Assembly (NCBI GenBank): GCA_002270565.1
Contig: NQMI01000137.1
Span: 24,906 to 88,905 of the forward strand
Reading direction: 5' to 3'
DNA length: 64,000 nt
Source: Stenocarpella maydis
Lineage: Eukaryota; Ascomycota; Sordariomycetes; Diaporthales; Diaporthaceae
The notes below the pieces were generated by a model. That model was given only the letters and a program-made list of their open reading frames with translations. It ran no database searches and was not told where the DNA came from. Below are positions 49,287 through 61,274 of this stretch, piece after piece. The first letter of the stretch is position 1. The number at the start of each line of letters is the position of its first letter. The position numbers and the translations under genes were made by a program.

Positions 49287-51311
49287 ATGAGGGCCGGCCA
49301 AGCAAACCAGGGCTGCTGGACATGCAAGAGTGAGTGATCACCCCCCCTGTTCCTCCGAGGCTGTTTTGTTATCGTCACTCTTCGTTGCTGCTGCTGCTGC
49401 TGCGGCGGCGGCGGCGGCGGCGGAGGAGGAGGAGGAGGAGGAAGAGGAGGAGGAGGAGAATGTGGTTGTTTCAAAGTTGAGATTGTTGCTGCTACTGTCG
49501 CTGCCGCTGCTTTATTGTTGTCGCTGGGCACGCCTCGCCTGCTGCCTCTTCCCTTTTCACTTTCCCCTGCGGCACATTGGGGTCAGATATCCATCTGACC
49601 TAAGCTGTCTTCTGCTGGTGGGCCCTGTCGCCTACTCCACTCCAGCTGTGCTCCGGCTATGCAACTTCACATCTGGTTGGGCTATGGCTTCTTTGGTCGC
49701 CAAAAATGGGCTCCTGCTGACACACGTCTCGTACTCGCGCGAATAGAAAGGAAAATCGGGTGTGATAAGGGCCTGCCCTCCTGCAACAACTGTGTGAGGA
49801 CGGGCCGAGAGTGCATGGGATATGGCCTCCGGCTCGTCTGGCCTGACATACCGGATGGCCGCAGGAAGTCGCCCAAACTCTCCCTGCAGCACCACCCGCA
49901 CGGCCAGCTGCAGGCGTCCGGATTGTACTACGGCCAGCAGTTCCTCAACATCTCATTCGACGATATCGAGCAGAACCGTCAGGATGTCAGCACCTTGGCC
50001 CTCCACGACCAACACGCCCGCCCTCAGCAAGCCCTGAGGCTTCACCCCGATCTGGTCGGCCATGAGGTCGAGCTGCTCGCCTATTGTGAGTTGTCGCTTT
50101 CGCCCTGCTCCTCCCCGTCTTGCCCTCTGACCACGCCGCCAGACGAACACAAGATCTCCCGCATGATCTCTACCATCGATGCCAACAATGGCTTCCGCCA
50201 CGAGCTCATACCCATAGCCGTGAATGGGCCCAGTTTTGCCGCCAAGGCCCTCCGCAGCGCCATACTCGCCCTGTCAGCCTTCCACCGTTATGGACTCGGG
50301 GCCGCCCTGCCATACAAGATCCAAGCCCTCCGCTACCTGTCCTACTCGCTGGACAAGGAGTCCGCCACCGATGCGCCGCCCATTGAGTCCCAGCTCGCGG
50401 CTTCCATGATGCTCTGTGTGTACAACGTGAGTTCCACCCCGCAATTGTTACCATTTGGACGGGGGGCTATGGCTGAACACTGGCAGGTTTTTGACGAGGC
50501 TGAGGGCAAGTGGCATCTTCACTTAGACGGCTCCCGTAGCTTGCTGCATCGCTATGCTGACATGAGAGGCGGCCCACTCGACTACGACTTTCTCAATACG
50601 TGGTTTCTTTACCATGAGATACTGGGCTCTTTCAGTCAGCCGCACAAGCACAACTACGAGGGTGCATCATCGCTGGAGTTGCTCCATGGGAGTGACTGTG
50701 ACAAGACCCTCATCATAGGCTCCCTCGGGTGCTCAGTCGAGATCATGGAAATCATCCACCACATCAATCAGCTGCGTTACCCAGCCACACAGAAATTCCA
50801 CGTGAAGAACGGAAGATCTGAGCTCCCATCCGTCATGTGGACATGCCAAGGCTTACAGGACAGACTGAGCAGGCTGAATCAACGCCTACCACCAGAAATT
50901 GAAATGCAGTCAACCAAGGAGCAGACAAAGGTCCGCCTGACAGCAGAGCTGTACCGAATCGCCGCCGTCCTGTACCTCCGCTCCGTCTGTCCCAACATAG
51001 ATGCCACAAATCAGACACCAATGTGGCTCCAGGCGGGCTTCAGGGTCCTTGCAAACCAGGAGATCTGCACGAGCCCTTGGCCATTGTTCGTCATCGCCTG
51101 CGAGTCCCAGATGGACGACCAGAGGATCATGATCCTGCGGACACTGGATCGCATGGATGCGGATCGGAAGATCGGCAATGTCTTTGTTCTGAGGTATCTC
51201 ATCGAGAGATACTGGAAGCAGCAAGACCTCCAGGCGGACGGTGACCGAGCTAAGCCATTGAAATGGTGGGAGCTGATGTGCTTTGATACTGCCGCACCGT
51301 GGTTTATCTGA
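49287..51311 (+). CDS. Zn2Cys6 fungal transcription factor
   Basis: Exons 49287..49329, 49747..50085, 50143..50426 and 50487..51311 encode 496 aa. The binuclear zinc cluster at the extreme N-terminus, CWTCKKRKIGCDKGLPSC followed by NNCVRTGREC, has all six cysteines and is split by a 417-nt first intron just after CWTCK. GYGLRLVWPD follows, as in a common ascomycete subgroup. The rest is a helical regulatory region (HKISRMISTIDANNGFR, ILALSAFHRYG, VFDEAEGKWHLHLDGSRSLL) typical of fungal-specific transcription factors. Introns 2 and 3 (57 and 60 nt) are multiples of three without stops, so automatic prediction could wrongly retain them; both have GTGAGT donors. It acts in the nucleus. Its position beside secondary-metabolism remains makes a local regulatory role possible but unproven. 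Confidence 0.92.
49384..49459. repeat. CTG/CGG/GGA trinucleotide arrays in intron 1
   Basis: Consecutive runs of (CTG), (CGG) and (GGA) lie inside the first intron of the transcription factor gene, giving an asymmetric G-rich tract. Confidence 0.9.
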
Positions 51312-52498
51312 GCTCTCGAGCGCCGGGGGTACGGAACCCAAAAAGACAAAGGGCAACAACACTAAGAGCACGGCCGCAGCAGGACAAGTGGACCATCTCG
51401 GGCTACATCCCACTCTCCTTCCATCGGTCAATACGCATCAATTCATCAACATGTACGGCATTCTTGGCTCGCGGCACCGCCGCTGAGATGTAGTGAAGGG
51501 CACCTAGCATTCCATGACGCAGGATTCCCCGTTACCCTTTACAAAATTCGATTCACCGGGAGGATATTACATCAATGAGTCCTGATTTGATCTCTTGGTC
51601 AAGCACGGCCACCGCCATCATTGCTGGTAAGGGAATTGGACAAGGTGCGACCAAAGTAGCTGGACACCGCCAAAGACGCATCAGCGAGTATAGATACCCG
51701 GGCTTGTTTGAAGGCCTATCACATAGTGTCTCCTGTTCCCGATTTTTCATGAGCGAACTGGGCCATTCAAGGAAGGAGTTGCTGGGATTCCGCCGGGTAA
51801 ATGACAGGGCCAGCTATGACAATATGAGTACGGCGCAAAAGGGTCTCCTTTGTGGATGAGCCCAACACCAGAGTTGGACAGGGAAAATTTGGAGCACTTC
51901 GTTTTCTGCGTGCAGGAGTTGACGGGGTCAAAATTGAAGGAATTCATTTGGTTGTTGAGGTGGTTGAGAGAACCCCGATGGTTTCTTTGAGCTGGGCCAA
52001 AGGAAGTCCTGGAAGACTGACGTTGAGGACTTTTTACACATCGTGATATCCCCAATAATGAGACTTATTTCAGGCCCTCACATGACCTAGCTAATAAGCG
52101 GTCTGGTCACACAACGGAGTTGTGTCAGGTGGCCGCTGTCCGGCCCGTGGACATTTACATGATTTGGTCCAGCACGCTGGAACAGAGCGGTCAAATTATC
52201 AAGGAAACACAGCTTACGCGGGCCCACCCAGCAACAGAGAGAACCCAGCAGATCCGCGCCATTTAGTATAATGTAATGTGAGAAGATTAACTCAGTTATG
52301 ACTCCCGGACGCCGGGGCGGGCCGAGAACGTGTCATCCATATGTTATCACAGCTCTTATTTATATATTGTGATAATCATATCGATACCCCAGAGATGCAA
52401 TGATACTACTGTGTCCATCTCGGTATCAAGTCCTGGTATATCTATGCGAAGACTTGTGCGCTGACGCATTGAAGCATTGGCAGTACTCAATAAGCTAC
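51312..52498. other. Intergenic region
   Basis: 1.2 kb of AT-richer DNA between the transcription factor and the PKS relic. Two frames of about 100 codons at 51575-52055 overlap on opposite strands and have no family resemblance. The right part may hold further unrecognisable PKS remains. Confidence 0.4.
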
Positions 52499-55400
52499 CT
52501 ACCTGAAGACCACACCAGCGCCTTCGAACCCGAGTCCTCCGGAGATCCCAGGCATGTTTGCCAGAATCACATCTACGTCTCGGGAGCTACAACCGCAGGC
52601 GAAGATCTCAACAATAATCTCATCCGATCCTAGCTCCCGAGTCTTGGATTCACCAGCGCCTGTCTCTGTGAAATGAAGCGCCTCCAGACCCCTTAATCTG
52701 TTTGTACACAAACCGATAATAGATTCTGAGATGGTGGTCCTCCTGCATTATCATGCATCTTGCGTTGGTCAATCCATCGTCCGGATATACCATTCCGACA
52801 TACAATAGGCCGCCACGCTCAGCAATCTCAGACTCCTGTCAGCTGTGAGGGGTCTGCCTTTGGCTGATTGGGCATCTTTCAAAGCCGTATGTACGGCATT
52901 CACATTTCTTGCCATATTTTCTTCTGTCGTTGACTAGACATCGACTCTTATTATTCGAATCATAGGAACCTAGGCTCGAACAGTACGGAAGACACCATGC
53001 GCAACGGCCTTGAGAGGATCGGTGGAACCAATCTGGGAGCCCTGAGTTACCCACACTAAATCATGTTCCTTCTCTATTATCCTTTGAATGACGATCCATT
53101 CCGTCTCGGTGGTGGTCGCAAGCAATGGCCAAGCCAATTCATCAAGAATGAGCACCGTGAAATCTTGGGACAGTTCCAGAGGGCCAGCCGCCGACATATC
53201 AGTGATGAAGAGCTCGCTAATCTCCCAAGCACCTCTCCGAAGTTCCGAGATCGTGCGATCGACGATAGCAGACGGCTCAGACGACAGACGCAGAACCGTT
53301 ACCTTGTTGTTGATAATTGGCGATGCAGGTGCTTGTTCGGGGCTGACTTCTGCAACCAAACAACTGTGATCAATCGTCTGGCGGGCTTTGGTGAAGCCAT
53401 GGCTTAGCAGTCATTGGATTGGGCAGCCTCTGTCAACAATTGTTTCATCTACCGGCGAGGTAGAGTGCTCGGGGTCGTAGAATATTACACTGCCGACTGA
53501 AGTGAGAAGACGCAAGCTATTCACAAGCGCCTTGAGCTGATGGGGAAACTCTCGCTGTCGCCACACGATTATCGCCAGGTCAAAATCAAATCCCACAGCT
53601 GGGCTATCGAAGGTGGTACTGAATAGATCTAGAACACTAAAGCGGGAGCCCTGTACTTCTGGTCGCTGCGCATTCCGCTCCTGGGCTTCAGGAACGACGT
53701 GCGCATCGTTGCTGGCAAAATGTAACTGGGAACAAGCAGCGCGAACTGGGCGCTGGATGGAATCTCTGGCAAGCCAAAGCGATTCCGTACTCCCTGGAAC
53801 CATATTGAACTCGATTACCCTCAGATTTGGCAACTTATGAGACACTGGATCCAAGATCCTCCGAAGCTGTTGCTCCGAATCGTCATCGATACCGGACAAA
53901 GCTTGCTTGAGTCTCGAGTCCGTGTCCAGGTGCTGGAAGTCGGGTTCCAAGCTTAACTGAGAATATGTGTGGGACAGGTAGGCATTCTCTCGGTCCTCCA
54001 TAATCGGAGAGAAGGACAGCCCATTGACCTGCATGATCTGAGTCCCGCTGACACAGTCATATACAGAGGCTTCGCCATGAACCACGAATCGAGGAAGCTA
54101 CCGACAACGCTTGTCCAGATTTCCAGGTATGACCGGAAATAATCACCTCATTGACGGCTCTTGGAACCAGTATCCTATCGGTGCTACAGCGATTGCCGCG
54201 ATAAAGCGAGGGGAAGACGCTCTGCAAGACAGCGTCCAGGGGAGCCGGGTGGAACGGATACTCGGACTGCGGCTCCCACCTGGGCAGCGGCGGTTCCAAC
54301 GAGATGAGGCAGCGCGATATTGGCTTTCCCTCCATGGCCTCGATGGCCAGCAGTTTCTGGAAAGAGGGGCCGTAGGAATATCCCGCGTCTTTGAAAGCCT
54401 TGTACCATTTCTGTCCGGGAGTTGGGCTGCTCAGAGGTAGGTGGCAATTTTCTTCAGATGTCCACAGTGATGATGTGGCATCACAACGTGCCTCCACTGG
54501 CCAGTCCGGTGCTGTTGAGCTACCATTTCTCATGGGATGGAGATAGCGACGATGATCCGGAATCGGGTTCCGCCAAAGACATGATTTTGTATTCCCACCA
54601 TCCAGGTCCTAGATGTTGCATTAGCACCAGCAGCAGCATAACATGGACACCAACCGCGTCTTCAAGTATCAGTACCCGTCTAAACCGCACGTCTCGTAAG
54701 CAATACTGGCAATCGGCATCTTGAATGGCGACAAAAGCGACGATGTAGCTTGGCGAACAGCTTCCACGGCCATGGTAATAAAGCCTGCGGCGGAGAACAG
54801 TATCTCGGAGCCAATCTGATGATCGCGCAGCCACGGCAGATCCGACAGGCGGAGCATCTGGTGGCAGGAAGGGCTTTGCCACAGCGTACCGAGTACCTTA
54901 CTGCGAAGCAAGCCATGGGCCGGAAACTGCTTGAACCGCCAGTCACTGCTAGCTAGACTCTCGTGCTAGTATCTGGTCGTTTGGTTCTACCGATAGTTGG
55001 GAAGGTCCACGGCTACAGCGGGCCTCGCCTCGTCCCGTCGCATGTTGACATTTTCTAGTGATATATCGGCGTTGTGCAGGTAGAGGTGGCCTGCGAGATC
55101 GAACATGGCACGAGCATTTTCCTTTATGTCACGCTTGGTGGCTACAACATATGTCACACGGTCAGCCTTGGCTGCTTCGATGATCTGCTTGATGGGCCCT
55201 GGGAGCGTGTTGCTCGGTCCAAGTTCTATGAGAGAATCTGGTGCCTGCGTATTGGATGCCAGCATCTCGTAGCAGGCTCCTTCGAACCGAACGGGAGCCA
55301 TCATATTGGCCTTCCAGTAAGCACTACTGCAGACCTGATCTCTGGAAGCCATCTTTGTCGTCACGCTGGAGGCCATCTGAATCCCACTCTCATCGCTGTT

Positions 55401-55851
55401 CTCATTGTGCAAGTCTTTGGCTTCCTCGAAAACCCCATACTCTTTCAGTAGTACCTGGTAACGGTCCGCCATCGCGTCCATGTGAAGTGAGCGGTATGCC
55501 ACTCCGACCTGCAAGATTCGAGCAAAGTAGCCGTTGAACTTGATGGTGTTTTCCAACTTTGATAGTTTTCTTACGGGTCCAGATATCGTTATGCTGCTAA
55601 GGCTGTTGTAGCAAGCAATTACCACATCTTCTTAGTCGGCGTTGGCAACATTAAGATATGCCCGGGCTTCTTCAGCGCCCATTCCAACTGCCGGCATGCC
55701 CTTCGCAGTTGTTTCGGAGGACCGTTTGGCTGCCAACCCCCGGAAATACGCCGTGAGAATGGCCTGCCTGCGGGTAAGGAACCCAGCGCTGCACGCAGTT
55801 GTTATCTCGCTAGAGCTGCAGGAGTCCCTCTATACAGGTGTAAACGCCTAG
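52499..55851 (-). pseudogene. Highly reducing polyketide synthase pseudogene (AT-DH-MT-ER remains)
   Basis: Reading on the minus strand from 55851 downward: an acyltransferase remnant begins at the nucleophile-elbow region (now SCSSSE instead of GHSxGE, about 55806-55823) and has an in-frame stop at 55634-55632. A dehydratase follows, with its His motif ([12 protein letters not shown], about 54840) and its [11 protein letters not shown]sp region, but frame breaks lie between them. Methyltransferase remains (53410-54085) have a degraded glycine motif. A linker (DLVWVTQGSQIGS) leads to the start of an enoylreductase (ELGSDEIIVEIFACGCSSRDV; GGLGFEGAGVV), after which similarity ends at about 52499. 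No ketosynthase, ketoreductase or carrier domain is present. The order matches highly reducing fungal PKS. The gene is truncated at both ends, has several stops and frameshifts, and cannot make a functional synthase. The original product is unknown. Confidence 0.88.
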
Positions 55852-55918
55852 AGACCCAGCCCTAGATAAGAACCAGATCGCCGATAAAATTAAATTTTAC
55901 GACACAATAGTGGGCGGC

Positions 55919-57791
55919 TCAAGCAGCTAAAGATTGCAAGGATTTCCAGCCGTCGGCGAACAGTCCAGGCTGCTTCTGCACAGCCCTCATCGCCATGATG
56001 CCCCCGACGGCTGCCACGGTTGCCGCCAGCAACAGCGCGGCTGGTGAGAGGCCAGCAGGCGCCTTGTTCCCCGCGCGCACCTCCTCGTCCGCGTACATCA
56101 CCGAGTGGGACACGTCGGGGAGGTCCCACGGGCCCTTGAGCGCGCTGCCGGCCCGGATCATCTTGGTGGCGCCGTCGGCGTGCGCGGACGTGGGGAGCAG
56201 CGGCACGAGGATCTTGTAGCGGATCCTCTGGTATCCGCTGCCCCAGCCCATCAAGTTCATTGCGTCCTCGGACTGCTCGACGCCCGACGTCACCTCGTCG
56301 ACCCGCTCTTCGGCCAGCCTGGTGAAGGCCTCGCCCAGCGGGGCCATGTCCCAGACAGGCGAGCCCTTGAGCTTGTCGCCCAGGGCGTCCTGCAGGCAGT
56401 TGACGAGCGTGGCTGCCGAGACTAGGCAGTTCATGCCGCCCTGGCCGGGGAGAGGGTTGAACTTGTGTGCGGAGCTGTGGGGCGTGAGCAAGTGACATTG
56501 CCGAGTTGGAGGGTGAGTGGAAGAGGGGACAGAGATTGGGGTGGCTGGCGACCTACTCTCCAATGACGACGATGCGGCCAAAATGCCACTTCTTCAGGGC
56601 GAAATGTGGCAAGGCCGTAATGCCGCAGTGCGCCGGGTCCCTGTGGTCGTATAGCTCATCGAAGTCTATGTGGAGCCCGTGCTTCCTCGATACTTTGGCG
56701 AGGATCTTCTTGCCGCGAGCAATCTCCCGCTCGTGTTCCTCGTGCGTGAAGCGAGGGATGCTGCCATGGGTGATCTTGCGGGCCTCCTGGGGCAGCCGAA
56801 AGGTCCAGAAGGTGCTATGTCGGCGCGTTGATTAGCTGGTACATCAAGAACCGCTCGAAGGGGTCCAGCAAAAATCGAGTGTGGCTCAAGAGAACATCAA
56901 GAACATACAAGCATCGTCCGTCTTTGCCAAACATCCAGCCGGCGTTGTACCCGTCACCCGCAACACTGCCAACTTCGCCACGGGGCATTGAGGCTCCGTA
57001 TGTGGAGACACCAAAGCATGTGGCCCAGTCACAAATGATTTCTGCGGGTTTTCGTTCAGCATGCCTTTTTCTCACCCGAGGGGAATGCCATGAAGAAACA
57101 GACGAAAGCTTCCCTCACCGACCTTTCTTGTCCTCCGCGGGCACAGCACTGGCCGCCTCAGCATTCCTCCACATCTCCTCGCGGACTGTCGACCGCACGC
57201 CGTCGGCGCCCACGATCACCTGCGCCTCGAAGACGTCCCCGGCGGCGGTCTGGACGACGACCTTGTCGTCATAGTTATCGATACGGACGACCTTCTGGTT
57301 GACGAGGAGGCGCTCCTTCTCGCGGATGTGCTTGTGCAGGACACAGAGTAGGTCGTAGCGGTTGAAGAAGCCTATGTCGTATCCATGCCGCTCCCTCGCT
57401 ATCGGTGCGTAGTTGACGAGGTGAACTTTGCCACTGAACCGATTTATGCTCAGTTCAGTCCTCCCAGGATGGTATCCGTCGCGGCGGCATTCAGCAAGAG
57501 ATGCAATTGCGTCCGGCCTCTCATTGGTACTTACGTGTCTCCGTCCACACTTTTCATATTGGTGACGGGCTGGTAGATGGCCTCGATGTCTTCGAGCAAG
57601 CCTAGCTGGTGGTAGATCCGCAGGCCCTGGGGCTGGAGTGCTATGCTGGCTCCGACATTAGGAGTGAGGCTGTCGTAGGCTTCGAGGAGGAGATACGGCA
57701 CGCCGAGGTCCTGCAGCATCAATGCGAGGGAGAGTCCGGTGAGGCCGCTCCCGGCGATTATAACCGTGGTCTCGCGTTTAACTGTCGCCAT
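55919..57791 (-). CDS. FAD-dependent monooxygenase with C-terminal membrane anchor
   Basis: Exons 57791..57535, 57433..57123, 57041..56909, 56814..56557 and 56474..55919 join in frame to 504 aa. The dinucleotide-binding motif IIAGSGLTGLSLALML is at the N-terminus, followed by GASIALQPQGLRI, HGYDIGFFNRYDLLCVLHKH, the GADGVRSTVR motif and the second FAD motif GDSAHKFNPLPGQGG, which is restored by the last intron. A hydrophobic helix (LSPAALLLAATVAAVGGIMA) lies near the C-terminus. This matches membrane-anchored fungal flavoprotein monooxygenases (PaxM/epoxidase-like group), which oxidise polyketides or terpenoids at the endoplasmic reticulum. It lies 67 bp from the PKS relic on the same strand, so it is likely a surviving tailoring gene of that locus. 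The exon 2 donor (GTCGGT at 57122) is weak but keeps phase; no disabling change was found. Confidence 0.88.
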
Positions 57792-58701
57792 TGCTCGGAT
57801 CTGACGACCTACGTGCTCTGGTTATTGCAGCGTGCCGAAGGGGATCTGAGCGGATAGTGAGGTGAAGACTAGATACTTGAGATAGGGGGAACCTCGATTT
57901 AGGTAGTTATTATTAAGAGCCATGGGCTGAGCGTGGCGATAATTGATACTGGGGTTAGTGGTTATTAAAGGTGGAATTGCTGTGACCCCACCAAAAAGTA
58001 AAAGGTCCACGCACCTAGCTACTTTGGCCAATAGATAAAGAGCAAGTAGTGTGAAACGCATATGAAAGTGCATGCAGAAAGTCACAGGGAGCTCCATCGG
58101 ACCCCAAAATCGCCCCGACCCCGTCCTATAATACTACCAGGCCCTGCCCAACTAATATTATGATCTCTGTTCCCTTCGATCTCGATATTGTTTAATAATG
58201 TTTTGAGCTGGGCATAGGTTGTATACTTAGTGGGTTATTTTGATTTTCCGTACTTTCAGATTGAACGAGGTAGGACTTTCAAAGGGGCTTGTGATTTGCT
58301 TATGTGGTGAGCAACTTTTTTGAATCCAATCTCAATCCCTAATCTAACGCTGGGTCTTCTGAGCTTTACGACTGCATGAAGGGACTGCAGCTCCTTTTTT
58401 TATTAAGAAAAGGAAATTGTGACCAGATGTAAAATAAAACTAGCTCAATACCTAAGTATTCTAGAAATCGATTTGTGGTCTCAGCTGAGGTATTGTGTGT
58501 GCTGCCATGGGTAGTTATTATGTGGCGGCTCCGGTCGACATGTAGAGAATCCACTCCGATGTTAGTATAATGGGCCCCTGGAATGTCATGTCACCCATTG
58601 AAGATGAGACAAAAATATTTATCGTTAGTCATATCTGAATTTATAATCGAAGATATAAAAACCATAAGCATAAACGCCATTTTTTTTATAGAGAGGAAAA
58701 C
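57792..58701. other. AT-rich intergenic region
   Basis: It holds the monooxygenase promoter and the 3' flank of the spherulin-like gene. It is rich in TTATTA and homopolymer tracts. No gene was recognised. Confidence 0.45.
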
Positions 58702-59520
58702 CTAGTATTGGTGGTCTAGTACAGACTCCAGCATATCAGCGAGTATGCTGATTCCCATCGGCGCAACATCCGAGTTTGCCTGGGTCCAGTCCGTGTTGAT
58801 GATGGCGAAGCTGCCGAGCCCCCTGTTTACAAGGTCAATGACCCATCTCACGGCGAACCCCGACGTCAGACCGCTCCCCTCAAAATGATGGATCAGGATG
58901 GCGGACCTGTCTGCCACTCCACTCTCCACGACGTCGTCCAGCACGGTGCTGTTGTAAGACTCGGCCTCGCCCTCGAACATGACGACCGTGTCGGCGATCT
59001 GAAAGTACTCATCGTGGCTGCACGCCTGCCCGAGGTTGAACACCTTGGTATACCCCCCACGGTCCGCCAGCTTTGTGACCTGCTGCATGAAGCTGACGTC
59101 GTTTGCGCCCCTTGTGCCATTCCAGTTGGGCGTCTCATCGAAGAATATCCCGTCTATGGTGATGTCTGCCCCCGTGTAGTGGTTCCATTGGTTCCAGTCT
59201 TTGATGTCGGTGGTGATCTCATCTAGGTCCCTGGAGCCGTAGCCGGCAGACACATAACCCAAGGTGTCGACGTTGTCATAGGAATGGAGCTTTGAGACGG
59301 CACTGATCCAGTGAGTGTTGTATCCGGGAGTTGACCCGCCCGGGCCGGAGCTGGGATTGAGGACGATCTGGAAGTCGATGGATGGGTGGGTCTCAATGGC
59401 ATTGTAGATGCTAGTCCATCCCGCTCCTGTAGTCGGATAAACATACAAAGGGAGCAGGATTTTGGTTGCGGAAGCAGCGGTTGCTGCTAATACGGCAGGG
59501 AAGAGATAGAAACTGTGCAT
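58702..59520 (-). CDS. Spherulin-4-like secreted protein
   Basis: A single intronless frame of 272 aa starts with a signal peptide (MHSFYLFPAVLAATAASA). LLPLYVYPTTGAGWTSIYNAI, FQIVLNPSSGPGGS, LGYVSAGYGSRDLDEITTDI, ITIDGIFFDETPNWNG and FEGEAESYN follow, the features of the spherulation-specific family 4. Related proteins include GH135-type (Sph3) galactosaminogalactan-degrading hydrolases, whose catalytic Asp lies in the FFDE-like motif; that residue pattern is present here. A role in processing extracellular polysaccharide is plausible, but the activity is inferred from family only. Several N-glycosylation sites are visible. A 20-bp palindrome lies just upstream of the start codon. The gene sits alone among decayed genes and seems intact. 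Confidence 0.9.
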   Translation of the reverse strand: MHSFYLFPAVLAATAASATKILLPLYVYPTTGAGWTSIYNAIETHPSIDFQIVLNPSSGPGGSTPGYNTHWISAVSKLHSYDNVDTLGYVSAGYGSRDLDEITTDIKDWNQWNHYTGADITIDGIFFDETPNWNGTRGANDVSFMQQVTKLADRGGYTKVFNLGQACSHDEYFQIADTVVMFEGEAESYNSTVLDDVVESGVADRSAILIHHFEGSGLTSGFAVRWVIDLVNRGLGSFAIINTDWTQANSDVAPMGISILADMLESVLDHQY

Positions 59521-59539
59521 CTTGAGTCACGTGTTAAGT

Positions 59540-59559
59540 ATACCTACTTAAGTAGGTAT
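59540..59559. promoter_or_regulatory. 20-bp perfect palindrome upstream of spherulin-like gene
   Basis: ATACCTACTTAAGTAGGTAT is a perfect inverted repeat located 20-39 bp upstream of the ATG on the minus strand. It may be an operator-like site, a 5' UTR hairpin or an instance of the TACCTA/TAGGTA motif frequent in this window. Function is not established. Confidence 0.5.
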
Positions 59560-61274
59560 GGTAGGGACCGACGGGTGCTTGTGGGTAAGCCGTGGGAGAA
59601 GTGATGCGAGGGAGAAGACACGGCTGGAAGAAAATATTCTCAGGATTTTGCCTTAGACAAGGAGTGTTTTGAATGTCGATGCAAGGCCGAGTTATCGGCA
59701 CGCTGTATCCGAATCATCTTCTCGACAGAGCCTGAAAGCATGGAAAAGTCTGGAACGGAGAGCCTCGCGGCGAAGGGCAGGGGAGGGCGGAATTACACAT
59801 GTGGGCACTTATTATCCAGGCACCCGATGGCTGAATTGCTGAGGAAGGGACGCGTGGCGTGAGTGAGGCGCTCCCGAAAAAAACAATAGTAGGCTTCTGA
59901 TCCGGACATACCAAGCGAGCATACCACGTCGACGTCCCGAGCAGCCGGAGAGTGTCACACCCCCCTCCCCCTTCTGAGAGGAATGGGGCCGGGACGCGAC
60001 ACTATTGATGACTTGGCAGGTGCTATCGCATGGGAACTATGGGATACACAGCTGGATGACGAATCTGGGCGACAAGTCTGTCCAGACCGGCGGGGCTTCA
60101 ATTTGGGATCTATGCAGGCCGATTGGCATGGGGTGCCGTTCCGAGTCGCATGTTGGGATACCTTAGACGATATTATTAGTGCTGCAGGCTGCCATTGTCT
60201 TTAACCGGATTAAGCGAGCCATAAGCTGCCTGTAGTGTGCTGTACAGGAAGGGTTTGGGGATGCGAACTATTCTTCTTCATAGCATCCGAGTGGACGATG
60301 ATCCTTTGCCCCTTGCAAGCGACTTGGCGATGATGACATGCATGAGGGAAGCCTGGTTGCGAGAATCGGGCGAATTAGAGGCGCTGCGGAAAATTTACAA
60401 TCTCACCGAGAGGGACTCGAACGCTTCTAGAACCCTGGCACGTCATGTTCATATTCTGTGGATGCTGCGCACTTTGCGGATGTTCAGACGTGATGTCGAC
60501 GATCGACGATGGCACACATGGACATGGCTGCGAGAGGGAGCATTGGCGTACAAAACAACGAATACACCTAGGTTCAAGACAAAACTGCGAATTACATAAA
60601 GATGTTGAGACTGATCAATCAATCAGCAAAATTGGAAAGGCCTCAAGATGTATTGCAGCATAGCCGGAAAATCTGCCAAAGAATACAATGGCGATACAGT
60701 TGTGAAGAGACACGGCCCTCAGATGCCCATGAAGAGCAGGTGGGTCGAGCAAAGCATCCTAAAGCCTGGGGGCGAAGGAGGGTACTTACCAAGATACCTA
60801 GGTAGTTTACATCTCTTACGCAGCACCTGCAAAGCCATCGGGCGTGATTGACCTTCAATGTTTGCTACCCAATGTTGACCCTGAACCGATCAGTTAGCTG
60901 CCAGTGTATCAGGATGATACCGCGTTTCCGCGACAGATCAGAAGGGAGATGCTTATCTGTAAAGATGTGGAAAGGGAGGGGGCACTTGTGCAGATTTACT
61001 GATTGTCACACAAAAGCTGGAATAAGGTTCATGACATAGACTGATGATCCATATTTCATAATTTAACAAAGTTGAAATTCTTAGCCACTGCCTATGAAGA
61101 CGGCATAACATTCATAGCGCATTCCTGATTTAGCTGAATATAACAGTTCATCTTAACCAAAAAAGACCAGTATATATTCAATTTTTCAAAAGATCATTGA
61201 CATCTAATGATGGAGATAGAATCTAGAAGGCCTTCAGCCTTGAAGCGAGGCTGTATTATAGTAATCATAATTGT
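59560..61274. other. Intergenic region with possible gene fragments
   Basis: Plus-strand frames at 59983-60204 and 60237-60599 (containing LASDLAMMTCMREAWLRESG) look mildly protein-like but have no recognised family and are separated by stops. A TACCTAGGTA palindrome lies at about 60794-60803. The right part (61030-61270) is AT-rich. Confidence 0.35.
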
